Shown here: positions 9,526-17,859 of the stretch, piece by piece
How the letters are laid out: each line of letters begins with the position of its first letter
Numbering within the stretch: the stretch's first letter is position 1
Notes under the pieces: model-generated
Database searches by the model: none
Seen by the model: only the letters and a program-made list of their open reading frames with translations
What the model was told of the DNA's origin: nothing
Program-made: the position numbers and the translations under genes
Assembly: GCA_947476285.1 (NCBI GenBank)
Contig: CANJPU010000044.1
Location: 1 to 46,011 of the forward strand
Direction: 5' to 3'
DNA: 46,011 nt
Source: Comamonadaceae bacterium
GTDB taxonomy: Bacteria; Pseudomonadota; Gammaproteobacteria; Burkholderiales; Burkholderiaceae_C

Positions 9526-9663
9526 CGCCCTGGGCCTCAGGACGCTGGCGCCGCCGGTGCAAGAACGCATGATGGTCTTGCCTGCCAGCTTGGCCTTGTG
9601 TGCCTGCACGGCGGCCGTGTTGACTGCGCGATTTTAATTCCTGTCAAGTGTCCTCGCAGGGCT

Positions 9664-9683
9664 CTGCATTTTCTACAATGCAG
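9664..9683 (+). promoter_or_regulatory. palindrome abutting the dnaE start
   Basis: 7-nt arms CTGCATT / AATGCAG with a 6-nt spacer end 2 nt before the dnaE ATG at 9686. A -10-like TACAAT (9674-9679) lies within it, and no Shine-Dalgarno separates it from the ATG. It could be an operator or an mRNA hairpin over the start. No convincing -35 was found. Confidence 0.35.
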
Positions 9684-9685
9684 CC

Positions 9686-12600
9686 ATGTTCGTCCATTTG
9701 CGCCTGCACACTGAATTTTCCATTGTCGACGGTACCAACCGCATCGACGAAACCGTCAAGACGGCAGCGGGCGATCAGCAGCCCGCACTGGCCATCACTG
9801 ACCTCAACAACCTTTTTGGCGCCATCAAGTTCTACAAGGCGGCGCGCTCGGCGGGCGTCAAGCCGATCATCGGCGCTGAGATATTGCTGCAGGGATTGTC
9901 CAAGGACGCTGGGTCGCTCTCGCGCATGGTGCTGCTGGTCCAGAACAAGCAGGGGTACCTCAATCTGTGCGAATTGCTGGCGCGTGCCTGGACCCAAAAC
10001 GTGGTCAAGGCGCAGGCGGTGTGCAAGATCGAATGGCTGCGCGATTTCGGCGAAGGCCTGATCGCCATGTCAGGCGCGCAGGCCGGGCCTGTCGGCCAGG
10101 CGCTGGTGCAGGGCGATGAGCAGCGCGCGGGCGAGCTGGCCTTGCAGTTGGCATCCATCTTCCCGCATCGTTTTTATATCGAGCTGCAGCGTGCTGGCCG
10201 GCCCGACGATGAGGCGCATGTGACGCATGCCGTTCAACTGGCTGCCCGCTTGAAGTTGCCGGTGGTGGCCACGCACCCGGTGCAATTTACGCACGAGGAT
10301 GATTACGAGGCGCATGAAGCGCGCGTGTGCATCTCCGAAGGCGAGATTCTGGGCAACCAGCGGCGCGTGCGCCGCTTCACCCACGATCAGTATTTCAAAC
10401 CCCAGGCCGACATGCTGGCGCTGTTTGCCGATGTGCCTTCGGCCATTGCCAACACGCAAGAAATCGCCAGGCGTTGCAACCTGGTGCTTGAGCTGGGCAA
10501 GCCGCGCCTGCCCGACTACCCCACGCCCGAGGTCGATGGCCGGCGTATGCCGATCGAAGAGTATTTCCGTTTTGCATCGCATGAGGGGCTCAAGGAGCGC
10601 ATGGCGCATCTGTACCCCAATGAAGCGCAGCGCGAGAAAGAGTTTCCCCGCTATGTGGAGCGGCTCGAGTTCGAGATCGGCACCATTTTGAAGATGGGCT
10701 TTCCCGGCTACTTTCTCATCGTGGGCGACTTCATCAACTGGGCCAAGAAGAACGCTTGCCCGGTGGGACCGGGCCGCGGCTCGGGGGCCGGATCACTGGT
10801 GGCGTATTCGCTCAAGATCACTGATCTGGACCCGCTGCAATACAACTTGCTGTTTGAGCGTTTTCTCAACCCTGAGCGGGTGTCCATGCCCGACTTCGAC
10901 ATCGATTTTTGCCAGGCCAACCGAGATCGTGTCATCGACTACGTGAAGGACAAGTACGGCAAGGATGCGGTCAGCCAGATCGCCACCTTCGGCACCATGG
11001 CCGCGCGCGCGGCGATCCGCGATGTGGGCCGCGTGCTGGACATGAGCTACACGTTCTGCGATGGCATCAGCAAACTCATTCCCAACAAGCCGGGCCAGCA
11101 CATCACCATTGCCGACGCGATCAAGGCCGAGCCGGTGCTGGCCGAGCGGCTGGCAAGGGAAGACGAAGTCAAGACCTTGCTGGCACTCGCGCAAAAGCTT
11201 GAGGGCCTGACCCGCAACGTGGGCATGCACGCCGGTGGTGTGCTGATTGCGCCGGGCAAGCTCACTGATTTCACGCCGCTCTACCAGCAGCCGGGCAGCG
11301 AGTCGGCGGTGAGTCAGTACGACAAGGACGACGTGGAAGCCGCCGGCCTGGTGAAGTTCGACTTTCTCGGCCTGGCCACGCTCACCATCCTGGAGATTGC
11401 CAAGGATTTCATCCGTGCGCGTCACAAAGGCCAGGAAGACTTTGCCTTCGAGAACATCGTGCTGGACGATGCACCCACCTACAAGCTGTTCGCTGACGGC
11501 AAGACCGAGGCGGTGTTTCAGTTTGAAAGCCGCGGCATGCAAGGCATGCTGCGCGACGCCCGGCCCACGCGACTGGAAGACCTGATCGCGCTCAACGCCT
11601 TGTACCGGCCGGGCCCGATGGACCTGATCCCCACTTTTGTTGCGCGCAAGAACGGACGCGAGCCGGTGGAGTATCCGCACCCGCTGGTGGCGCAGATGCT
11701 GTCAGAGACCTACGGCATCATGGTCTATCAGGAACAGGTGATGCAGACCGCGCAAATTCTGGGCGGTTACTCGCTTGGCGGCGCCGACTTGCTGCGCCGT
11801 GCCATGGGCAAGAAGAAGGCCGAAGAGATGGCCGAGCATCGCCAGATCTTTCGCGCCGGCGCGGCCAAGAACAGCATCGGCGAGGCCAAGGCCGACGAGA
11901 TCTTCGACTTGATGGAGAAGTTCGCCGGTTACGGCTTCAACAAGTCGCATGCCGCCGCTTACTCGCTGCTGGCCTATCACACCGGCTGGCTCAAGGTGCA
12001 CTACACCGCTGAGTTCTTCTGCGCCAACATGACGGTGGAAATGGACGACACCGACAAGCTCAAGGTCTTGTTCGAAGACGCCCAGAAAAACTTTGGCCTT
12101 TCATTCGAGCCGCCCGATGTCAATCGCGGCAATTACCGCTTCGAGCCGATTTCCGACAAGGTCATTCGCTATGGCCTGGGCGCGGTGAAGGGCACTGGCC
12201 AACAGGCCATTGAGGCCATTGTCAAGGCGCGCCAGGAGGGCGGGCTTTTCAAGAGCCTGTACGATTTCTGTGTGCGGGTGGATCGCACCCGCTTGAACAA
12301 GCGCACGGTGGAGGCGCTCATCAAAGCCGGCGCCTTCGATTCATTGCAATTGAATCGCGCTTCTTTGATCGCATCTGTTGACCGCGCATTTGACTTTGCC
12401 AATGCAACCCAGGCCAATGCCAATCAGGGCGGCCTGTTCGACAGCGGTGACTCCCACGCGGCCAGCACCCAAGAGCCGCCGTTGGTAGAGGCCTTGCCCT
12501 GGGGTGTGAAAGAGCGCCTGACCTTTGAGAAGACAGCGGTGGGCTTCTACTTGTCTGGGCACTTGTTTGACGAAGTGACGCTGGAAGTGCGGCGCTTCGT

Positions 12601-13156
12601 GCGGCGCAAGATCGAGGAGCTGATCGACACGCGCGAGCCGCAGTTGCTGGCCGGCATCGTCAGTGATTTTCGCGTCATCAACGGCCAGCGCGGCAAGCTG
12701 GCGCTGTTCAAGCTGGACGACAAGAGCGGCACCATCGAGGCCACTGCCGACGAAGGCGTGATCAATGCCCATCGCAACCTGCTCAAGGACGACGAGTTGA
12801 TCATCGTCATGGCCAAGCTCCAGCCTGATCGTTTCTCAGGCGGTTTTCGCCTGAACGTCAATCAGGTCTGGGACCTGGCGACGGCGCGCTGCCGCTTTGG
12901 CAAGTTTCTGCGAGTGGCCGTCAATGGCAAGGCGCCCGACATCGCCCGACTGGTGCGCGAATTTCCGCCCAAGCGCGAAATGTCCGACCAGGGTGAACTC
13001 ATCCGCGGCCTGAACGTGCGGCTGGCCTTGCAGCGCGATCAGGCGGTGGCGGAATTGCAGTTGGGCGAAGAGGCCAAGTTTTTCCCCAGCGATGCGGCCT
13101 TGGCCAGTTGGATGGCCCAGGCCGATGGCGGGCGTGCGCAGATTGTGTACGAGTGA
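9686..13156 (+). CDS. dnaE: DNA polymerase III subunit alpha
   Basis: Replicative polymerase catalytic subunit, 1156 aa, nearly identical in length to E. coli DnaE (1160). The N-terminal PHP domain starts FVHLRLHTEFSIVDG. The palm aspartates are in MPDFDIDF near residue 400, after the nucleotide-handling loop GPGRGSGAGSLV near 360. The fingers and helix-hairpin-helix region follow (GFNKSHAAAYS near 755), then an OB-fold near 990-1070 (LLAGIVSDFRVINGQRGK). No QxxLxLF-like clamp motif was positively identified. Start is ATG 9686, without an obvious SD. It ends 16 bp from the convergent tolA stop. Confidence 0.97.
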   Translation: MFVHLRLHTEFSIVDGTNRIDETVKTAAGDQQPALAITDLNNLFGAIKFYKAARSAGVKPIIGAEILLQGLSKDAGSLSRMVLLVQNKQGYLNLCELLARAWTQNVVKAQAVCKIEWLRDFGEGLIAMSGAQAGPVGQALVQGDEQRAGELALQLASIFPHRFYIELQRAGRPDDEAHVTHAVQLAARLKLPVVATHPVQFTHEDDYEAHEARVCISEGEILGNQRRVRRFTHDQYFKPQADMLALFADVPSAIANTQEIARRCNLVLELGKPRLPDYPTPEVDGRRMPIEEYFRFASHEGLKERMAHLYPNEAQREKEFPRYVERLEFEIGTILKMGFPGYFLIVGDFINWAKKNACPVGPGRGSGAGSLVAYSLKITDLDPLQYNLLFERFLNPERVSMPDFDIDFCQANRDRVIDYVKDKYGKDAVSQIATFGTMAARAAIRDVGRVLDMSYTFCDGISKLIPNKPGQHITIADAIKAEPVLAERLAREDEVKTLLALAQKLEGLTRNVGMHAGGVLIAPGKLTDFTPLYQQPGSESAVSQYDKDDVEAAGLVKFDFLGLATLTILEIAKDFIRARHKGQEDFAFENIVLDDAPTYKLFADGKTEAVFQFESRGMQGMLRDARPTRLEDLIALNALYRPGPMDLIPTFVARKNGREPVEYPHPLVAQMLSETYGIMVYQEQVMQTAQILGGYSLGGADLLRRAMGKKKAEEMAEHRQIFRAGAAKNSIGEAKADEIFDLMEKFAGYGFNKSHAAAYSLLAYHTGWLKVHYTAEFFCANMTVEMDDTDKLKVLFEDAQKNFGLSFEPPDVNRGNYRFEPISDKVIRYGLGAVKGTGQQAIEAIVKARQEGGLFKSLYDFCVRVDRTRLNKRTVEALIKAGAFDSLQLNRASLIASVDRAFDFANATQANANQGGLFDSGDSHAASTQEPPLVEALPWGVKERLTFEKTAVGFYLSGHLFDEVTLEVRRFVRRKIEELIDTREPQLLAGIVSDFRVINGQRGKLALFKLDDKSGTIEATADEGVINAHRNLLKDDELIIVMAKLQPDRFSGGFRLNVNQVWDLATARCRFGKFLRVAVNGKAPDIARLVREFPPKREMSDQGELIRGLNVRLALQRDQAVAELQLGEEAKFFPSDAALASWMAQADGGRAQIVYE

Positions 13157-13172
13157 CCCTGAAAACGGCAGC

Positions 13173-14084
13173 TCAGTCCTTGGGGCGGAAGCTAAGCAGC
13201 AAGGACGAGGGCACCCGGCCATCGGTGTCGCGTGGCAGGACTTCGGTGCGGTCCAGGGCGCGAAGCACTGCTTCATCCCATGCCGGCAGGCCGCTTGATT
13301 TCACCAGCTTGCGACTGACGATGGTGCCATCGGGGGCCATGCGCACATCTACTTCGGCGGTGGGGTTGCCGGAGATGGTTTCAGTAAAGACGATGTTGGG
13401 CCTGACCTTGGCGCGGATGCGCCCGCCGTAGCTGCTGGAAGGCCCCGAGGTCTGTAGCGCCGTGCCCGTTGAGCCCGATGAGCCGCTTGCTCCGGCAAGC
13501 CCCTGCATGCGCTTGAGGTTCTCTTGGCGTTGCGCTTCAAGCTGCTCGGCCTCCGCTTGCTCGCGCTTGGCCTTGTCGCGTGCCGCCTTCGCCTGGGCTT
13601 CGCTGCGCTTGCGGGCATCGGCGGCCTTCTCATCAGCCACGCGTTCACGTTGCAGCGTTTCTTCTTTCTTGAGTGCGTTCTGCTTCTTGAGCTTTTCAAG
13701 TGCCTGCGCCTTCAGGCGCGCTTCACGCTGCTTTTGGCGCTCGAGTTCCTGGCGCAGGCGCTGGGCCTGCTCGGCCTTGCGTTTGTCTTGCTCCAGCACG
13801 ATGTCCGGCTGCGCGACGGGCGTGGGTGGGGGTGGGGCGACGGCCTGCGGTGGCGGCGCTTCGGGCGATGGTGGGGGTTGTACGAGAGCGGGCGCGGCTT
13901 GCTGGGGCACGCTGGCCCACAGCTCGGCTTCGACCGCCAGTTCTCGTGACTCGCGTTTCCAGTTGATGCCCCAGGTCAGGGCCATGGCCAGCAGCACGTG
14001 CGCCAGTATCGCCATCGCGAAGGCACGCATCGCCGCTGGCTGCGGCGGTGGCGCGAAATCGAGGCGATCGGCTGTGTCTTGCAT
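13173..14084 (-). CDS. tolA: TolA-like envelope protein (TonB-type C-terminus)
   Basis: Inner-membrane-anchored protein that spans the periplasm and couples the TolQR proton motor to the outer membrane. 303 aa with one membrane segment near residues 22-41 (FAMAILAHVLLAMALTWGI), a proline-rich segment near 65-95, a long Lys/Glu/Ala/Gln-rich helical stalk (about 100-195), and a C-terminal TonB/TolA fold with GGRIRAKVRPNIVF and the closing SSLLLSFRPKD. It lies 10 nt after tolR. tolB and pal, which usually follow, are absent: the gene runs straight into the end of dnaE on the other strand. Confidence 0.88.
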   Translation of the reverse strand: MQDTADRLDFAPPPQPAAMRAFAMAILAHVLLAMALTWGINWKRESRELAVEAELWASVPQQAAPALVQPPPSPEAPPPQAVAPPPPTPVAQPDIVLEQDKRKAEQAQRLRQELERQKQREARLKAQALEKLKKQNALKKEETLQRERVADEKAADARKRSEAQAKAARDKAKREQAEAEQLEAQRQENLKRMQGLAGASGSSGSTGTALQTSGPSSSYGGRIRAKVRPNIVFTETISGNPTAEVDVRMAPDGTIVSRKLVKSSGLPAWDEAVLRALDRTEVLPRDTDGRVPSSLLLSFRPKD

Positions 14085-14094
14085 GCGCTGAAAT

Positions 14095-14520
14095 TTATTG
14101 AACGATCTGCACTGCCAGGCCTACCCGCTGCACACCCGTGCGCTGCAGTTTGTCCATGACTTTGACGACGCTTTCGTATTTGACATTGCGGTCGGCGCTG
14201 ATGACCACCGCGCTCGCACCTTCAGCGCGGCCTGCCTGCGCCTGTTTGACAGCTGCGCCCAGGGCATCGAGTCGCAGGCGCTGAGTCTTGTCGCCGATCT
14301 TCATGTCAAGCGCATCGTCCTTGCCGATCAGTATCTGTATCACCTGGTCGGGTTGCTTGGCGCCCTTGCCCACGCTGGGTAGATTGATCACGCTGGGCGC
14401 GATCAGCGGCGCGGTGACCATGAAGATGATCAAGAGCACCAGCATCACATCGATGAAGGGCACCATGTTGATCTCGCTGATGGTGCGCCGGCCTCGGCCG
14501 CGTGAGACGGTGGCTGGCAT
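14095..14520 (-). CDS. tolR: Tol-Pal system protein TolR (ExbD family)
   Basis: 141 aa inner-membrane protein with one N-terminal membrane helix and a periplasmic domain; with TolQ it forms the proton channel that drives TolA. The helix carries the proton-path aspartate (EINMVPFIDVMLVLLIIFMV, Asp in PFID). A basic, arginine-rich N-terminus (SRGRGRRTISE) faces the cytoplasm. The periplasmic domain ends with RTGVQRVGLAVQ, typical of TolR rather than ExbD. Two nucleotides separate it from tolQ. Confidence 0.93.
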   Translation of the reverse strand: MPATVSRGRGRRTISEINMVPFIDVMLVLLIIFMVTAPLIAPSVINLPSVGKGAKQPDQVIQILIGKDDALDMKIGDKTQRLRLDALGAAVKQAQAGRAEGASAVVISADRNVKYESVVKVMDKLQRTGVQRVGLAVQIVQ

Positions 14521-14522
14521 AT

Positions 14523-15215
14523 TCAGTGGCCCGAGGGCGATTGCGCGCCCAGGTTGCGCTGCAAGATGTTGGAGAACTCTTCGATGAAGGTTTCCATCTT
14601 GATGGCCACGCGGTCGATGTCACGTGCGAACCGGTTGTAGGCCACCACCGCCGGAATGGCGGCGAACAGGCCGATGGCAGTGGCCACCAATGCCTCGGCA
14701 ATGCCCGGGGCCACTGTGGCCAGCGTGACCGTTTGCAGGCTGGCCAGGCCGATGAAGGCATGCATGATGCCCCACACCGTGCCGAACAGTCCAACATAAG
14801 GCGAGACCGAGCCCACCGAAGCCAGGAACGAGAGATGGGTTTCCACGACATCGAGCTCGCGCTGAAAACTCGCCCGCATCGCGCGGCGGGCGCCGTCGAG
14901 CAAGGTGCCGGCGTCGGTGATGCGCCGCTCGCGCAGCTTGCTGTATTCGCGCATGCCGCTGGCGAAAATGCGTTCCATCGACCCGGCCATCTTGGCGTTT
15001 TGCGCGGCTGCGGCATAGAGGTCGTTCAGGCTGGTGCCAGACCAGAACTCGCGCTCGAACTCATCGTTGAGCCTGTTGATGCGCTTGATTGCGAAGAGCT
15101 TGCGAAAGATCGCCGCCCAACTGGCGATGGACACGCACACCAGCAGCAGCATCACAAGCTGCACCACCCAACTGGCGTTGAGCACCAATTGCAGGATCGA
15201 CAAGTCTTGGTTCAT
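14523..15215 (-). CDS. tolQ: Tol-Pal system protein TolQ (MotA/ExbB family)
   Basis: 230 aa inner-membrane protein with three predicted membrane segments: near residues 14-36 (ASWVVQLVMLLLVCVSIASW) and two in the C-terminal half (SVSPYVGLFGTVWGIMHAF and VAPGIAEALVATAIGLFAAIPAV). The GLFGTVWGI and EALVATAIGLFAAIPAV motifs are hallmarks of TolQ/ExbB. The start overlaps the ybgC stop as ATGA. With TolR it energises TolA during outer-membrane constriction at division. Confidence 0.95.
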   Translation of the reverse strand: MNQDLSILQLVLNASWVVQLVMLLLVCVSIASWAAIFRKLFAIKRINRLNDEFEREFWSGTSLNDLYAAAAQNAKMAGSMERIFASGMREYSKLRERRITDAGTLLDGARRAMRASFQRELDVVETHLSFLASVGSVSPYVGLFGTVWGIMHAFIGLASLQTVTLATVAPGIAEALVATAIGLFAAIPAVVAYNRFARDIDRVAIKMETFIEEFSNILQRNLGAQSPSGH

Positions 15216-15628
15216 TGTTTGAGGGCTTCCAGGATATTGTGCGGGATTCTCGCAGGCTTGAGTTTGTCACCTTCTACCCAGCCGATCTTTATGCGGCCTT
15301 CACACAGCAGGGGCTTGTCGGCGTCACCAGTGCGAGGCAGCAAAAGAGCCTGCTGCGCGATTATGAGAGACGCGCGGCCGGTTTCCACCACCGAGGCTGT
15401 GACAAGAAGTTCGTCGTCGAGCCGGGCGGGGCGCAGGTAGCGCACGGAAGTCTCGCTCACGATGAACATGCCGCCGCTGGTCTGGCGCAGGCTGCTTTGC
15501 ACAATGCCCAGTGCGCGCAGCCATTCGGTGCGGGCGCGTTCGAAGAACTTCAGGTAATTGGCATAGAACACAATGCCGCCCGCATCGGTGTCTTCCCAAT
15601 AGACGCGGATGCGGAACTCGAAAGCCAT
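15212..15628 (-). CDS. ybgC: tol-pal-associated acyl-CoA thioesterase, hotdog fold
   Basis: 138 aa single-hotdog thioesterase. YbgC enzymes hydrolyse acyl-CoAs and in E. coli associate with phospholipid synthesis and the Tol system. The signature YWEDTDAGGIVFYANYLKFFERARTEW segment lies at residues 10-36, with the catalytic Asp at about residue 15. The gene overlaps tolQ (4 bp) and the upstream aminotransferase stop (1 bp), so it is embedded in the operon. Confidence 0.93.
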   Translation of the reverse strand: MAFEFRIRVYWEDTDAGGIVFYANYLKFFERARTEWLRALGIVQSSLRQTSGGMFIVSETSVRYLRPARLDDELLVTASVVETGRASLIIAQQALLLPRTGDADKPLLCEGRIKIGWVEGDKLKPARIPHNILEALKQ

Positions 15629-16830
15629 CAGGCCGCCTCGGACGGTGTGCCCAGCATGGCTTGCAGCCGGGTGGCGGCTTCTTGCAAATGTGCCATCGAG
15701 CTGGCGGTGGAGAAACGCACGAACTCATGGCTTTGGGCGCTGCCAAAATCACGCCCAGGCGTGATGGCCACATGGGCCTCGCGCATCACTGCAAAGGCAA
15801 AGTCCCAACTGTCTTTGATGCCCAGCCGGCGGCAGGCCTGCGAGCAATTGGCCCATGCATAGAACGCGCCGTCGGGCATGACGGGCACGTCCAGCCCCAT
15901 GGCCTGCAGTTGTGGCACGAAGAAATCGCGCCTGGCCTTGAACTGGGCACGGCGCCGCTCATATTCGGCCAGGCTCTCGGCCTCAAAGCAGGCCAGGGCC
16001 GCATGCTGGGCCACCGTGCTGGCGCAGATGAAAAGATTTTGTGCCAGGCGCTCGACCACCGGCACCAGCACCTGCGGTACCACCAGCCAGCCCAGGCGCC
16101 AGCCGGTCATGTTGAAGTATTTGGAGAAGCTGTTGATGCTGATGACTTGGTCGTCGATGGCCAGGCCGGTGTGGCCGTAGGTCTGCTCATAACTGAGGCC
16201 AAGGTAGATTTCATCGAGCAGCGTGACGCCGCCCTTGCTGCTGGTGAACTCATGAATGCGGCGCAACTCATGCGGGTGGATCGATGTGCCGGTGGGGTTC
16301 GAAGGCGATGCCAGCAACACGCCGCGGGTGCGGTTTGTCCAGTGCGCCTGCACCTTGTCGCAACTTAGCTGGTAGCGCTCATCCGCTGTGGTGGGCAGCA
16401 GCACGGCCTTGCCATCGACCGCGCTGACAAAGTGGCGGTTGCAGGGGTAGCTTGGGTCGGGCATCAGGATTTCGTCGCCCGATTCGATCAGGGCCAGGCA
16501 GGCCAGCTGAAGAGCAGCGGACGCCCCCGCAGTAACGATGATTCGGCTGGCCGGCACCTGCACGCCAAAGCGCTGCGAATACCAGCCGCTGATGCGCTCG
16601 CGCAGCGCGTCCAGGCCGACTGCGGGGGTGTACTGGGTGGTGCCGTCGCGGATGGCGCGGGCGGCGGCTTCCTGCACCAGCGGCGGGGCGGTGAAGTCTG
16701 GTTCGCCGATGTTCAGGAACACCATCGGTCGATCGGAGTGGGCAGTTTCCCGGGCCAGTTGTGAAGCAGCCTTGGCCACTTCCATGACGTAGAAGGGTTC
16801 GATACGGCTTGCGCGGCCCGAGATCTTCAT
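15628..16830 (-). CDS. class I/II PLP-dependent aminotransferase
   Basis: 400 aa fold-type I aminotransferase of the AspC/AlaC-like group; the amino donor and acceptor cannot be set from sequence. NIGEPDF near the N-terminus, the substrate region ASPSNPTGT, and the PLP-binding lysine at residue 237 (SINSFSKYFNMTGWRLGW) are intact, with the C-terminal Arg in HEFVRFSTA. It begins 7 nt after nusB and its stop overlaps ybgC, so it is transcribed with them. There is no recognisable SD before the ATG. Confidence 0.88.
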   Translation of the reverse strand: MKISGRASRIEPFYVMEVAKAASQLARETAHSDRPMVFLNIGEPDFTAPPLVQEAAARAIRDGTTQYTPAVGLDALRERISGWYSQRFGVQVPASRIIVTAGASAALQLACLALIESGDEILMPDPSYPCNRHFVSAVDGKAVLLPTTADERYQLSCDKVQAHWTNRTRGVLLASPSNPTGTSIHPHELRRIHEFTSSKGGVTLLDEIYLGLSYEQTYGHTGLAIDDQVISINSFSKYFNMTGWRLGWLVVPQVLVPVVERLAQNLFICASTVAQHAALACFEAESLAEYERRRAQFKARRDFFVPQLQAMGLDVPVMPDGAFYAWANCSQACRRLGIKDSWDFAFAVMREAHVAITPGRDFGSAQSHEFVRFSTASSMAHLQEAATRLQAMLGTPSEAA

Positions 16831-16837
16831 GGATGCG

Positions 16838-17383
16838 TCAGACGGCTTTTTGCCGGGCTGTACGGTTTGCCTGGTCGGCCTGCACCTCTGCGGGCCGAAG
16901 GCTGGGCGCGAGGCCGTTGAGCACTGCGTTCACGTACTTGTGGCCATCGGTGCCGCCGAATTCCTTGGCCAGCTCGATGCACTCATTGAGCACCACGCGC
17001 CAAGGCACATCAGCGCAGTGCATGAATTCGTAGGTGCCTATCCACATGATGCTGTGCTCGATGGGGGAGATCTCTTCCATCTTGCGGTCCAGCAAGGGCA
17101 GCATGAGTGCGTCGAGTTCGGCCGCTTCTTTCACGCAGCCGTGCAGCAGTGCGTCATAGTGGACCGAGTCGGCCTTGTGAAAGCCGGCCAGGTCGCGGGT
17201 GAAAGCGTCTATGGCCTGGGCGTCGTTGCGGCCCACCAAATGCTGGTAGAGCGCCTGCACCGCGAACTCGCGCGCGCGGCTGCGAGCGGACTTGGCCGAG
17301 GCTTTGCGCGCGCCGGTGCTGGGCGGGCTGGTGGGGCCTTCCGCGGGCTTGGGTTGGGGTGCTGTGAGATCGTCAGTGGTCAT
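16838..17383 (-). CDS. nusB: transcription antitermination factor NusB
   Basis: 181 aa all-helical RNA-binding protein that with NusE (S10) binds boxA in rRNA leaders. [28 protein letters not shown], and the C-terminal [14 protein letters not shown] are family signatures. Start is ATG 17383, sharing one base with the ribH stop (TAATG); a longer frame to 17407 lies inside ribH and is not needed. An N-terminal Ala/Pro/Ser-rich extension of about 35 residues precedes the conserved core. The ribH-nusB pairing is a conserved bacterial arrangement. Confidence 0.94.
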   Translation of the reverse strand: MTTDDLTAPQPKPAEGPTSPPSTGARKASAKSARSRAREFAVQALYQHLVGRNDAQAIDAFTRDLAGFHKADSVHYDALLHGCVKEAAELDALMLPLLDRKMEEISPIEHSIMWIGTYEFMHCADVPWRVVLNECIELAKEFGGTDGHKYVNAVLNGLAPSLRPAEVQADQANRTARQKAV

Positions 17384-17844
17384 TAAATTTCGTCCAGCAG
17401 GTGGCACATTTCGACGACCACTCGGGCCGCATCACGGCCTTTGTCTATCTGCCGGGCCTGCGCTTGCTCCAGGTTTTCGGTGGTGAGGATCACATTGGCG
17501 ATGGGCAACTGGTAGTCAAGGCTGACGCGGGTGACACCGGCTGCGGATTCGTTGGCCACCAGTTCGAAGTGGTAGGTTTCGCCGCGGATGATGCAGCCTA
17601 ATGCGATCAGCGCGTCGTAGCCGCCTTTTTCGGCCATGGCCTGCAAGGCCACGGGAATCTCCAGGGCGCCGGGCACCTGCACGAGGTCGACATGGTCCTG
17701 CGCCACACCCAGCAGGGCGAGCTCGTCGGTGCAGGCCTTGGCCAGAGAGTTGGTGATGCTCTCATTGAACCGTGCCTGCACGATGCCGATGTACAAGCCC
17801 TTGCCATCGAGCTTGCTGGCTTTGCCTTTTTCTGCGCCGAACAT
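17383..17844 (-). CDS. ribH: 6,7-dimethyl-8-ribityllumazine synthase
   Basis: Condenses 5-amino-6-ribitylamino-uracil with 3,4-dihydroxy-2-butanone 4-phosphate, the penultimate riboflavin step. 153 aa, standard length. Conserved elements are [12 protein letters not shown], the [12 protein letters not shown] loop, [14 protein letters not shown] with the active-site His region, and [15 protein letters not shown]. The gene is separated from ribBA by 15 nt, with only a purine-rich GAAAGAAA ahead of the ATG. Confidence 0.96.
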   Translation of the reverse strand: MFGAEKGKASKLDGKGLYIGIVQARFNESITNSLAKACTDELALLGVAQDHVDLVQVPGALEIPVALQAMAEKGGYDALIALGCIIRGETYHFELVANESAAGVTRVSLDYQLPIANVILTTENLEQAQARQIDKGRDAARVVVEMCHLLDEI

Positions 17845-17859
17845 TGTTTCTTTCGTTGA

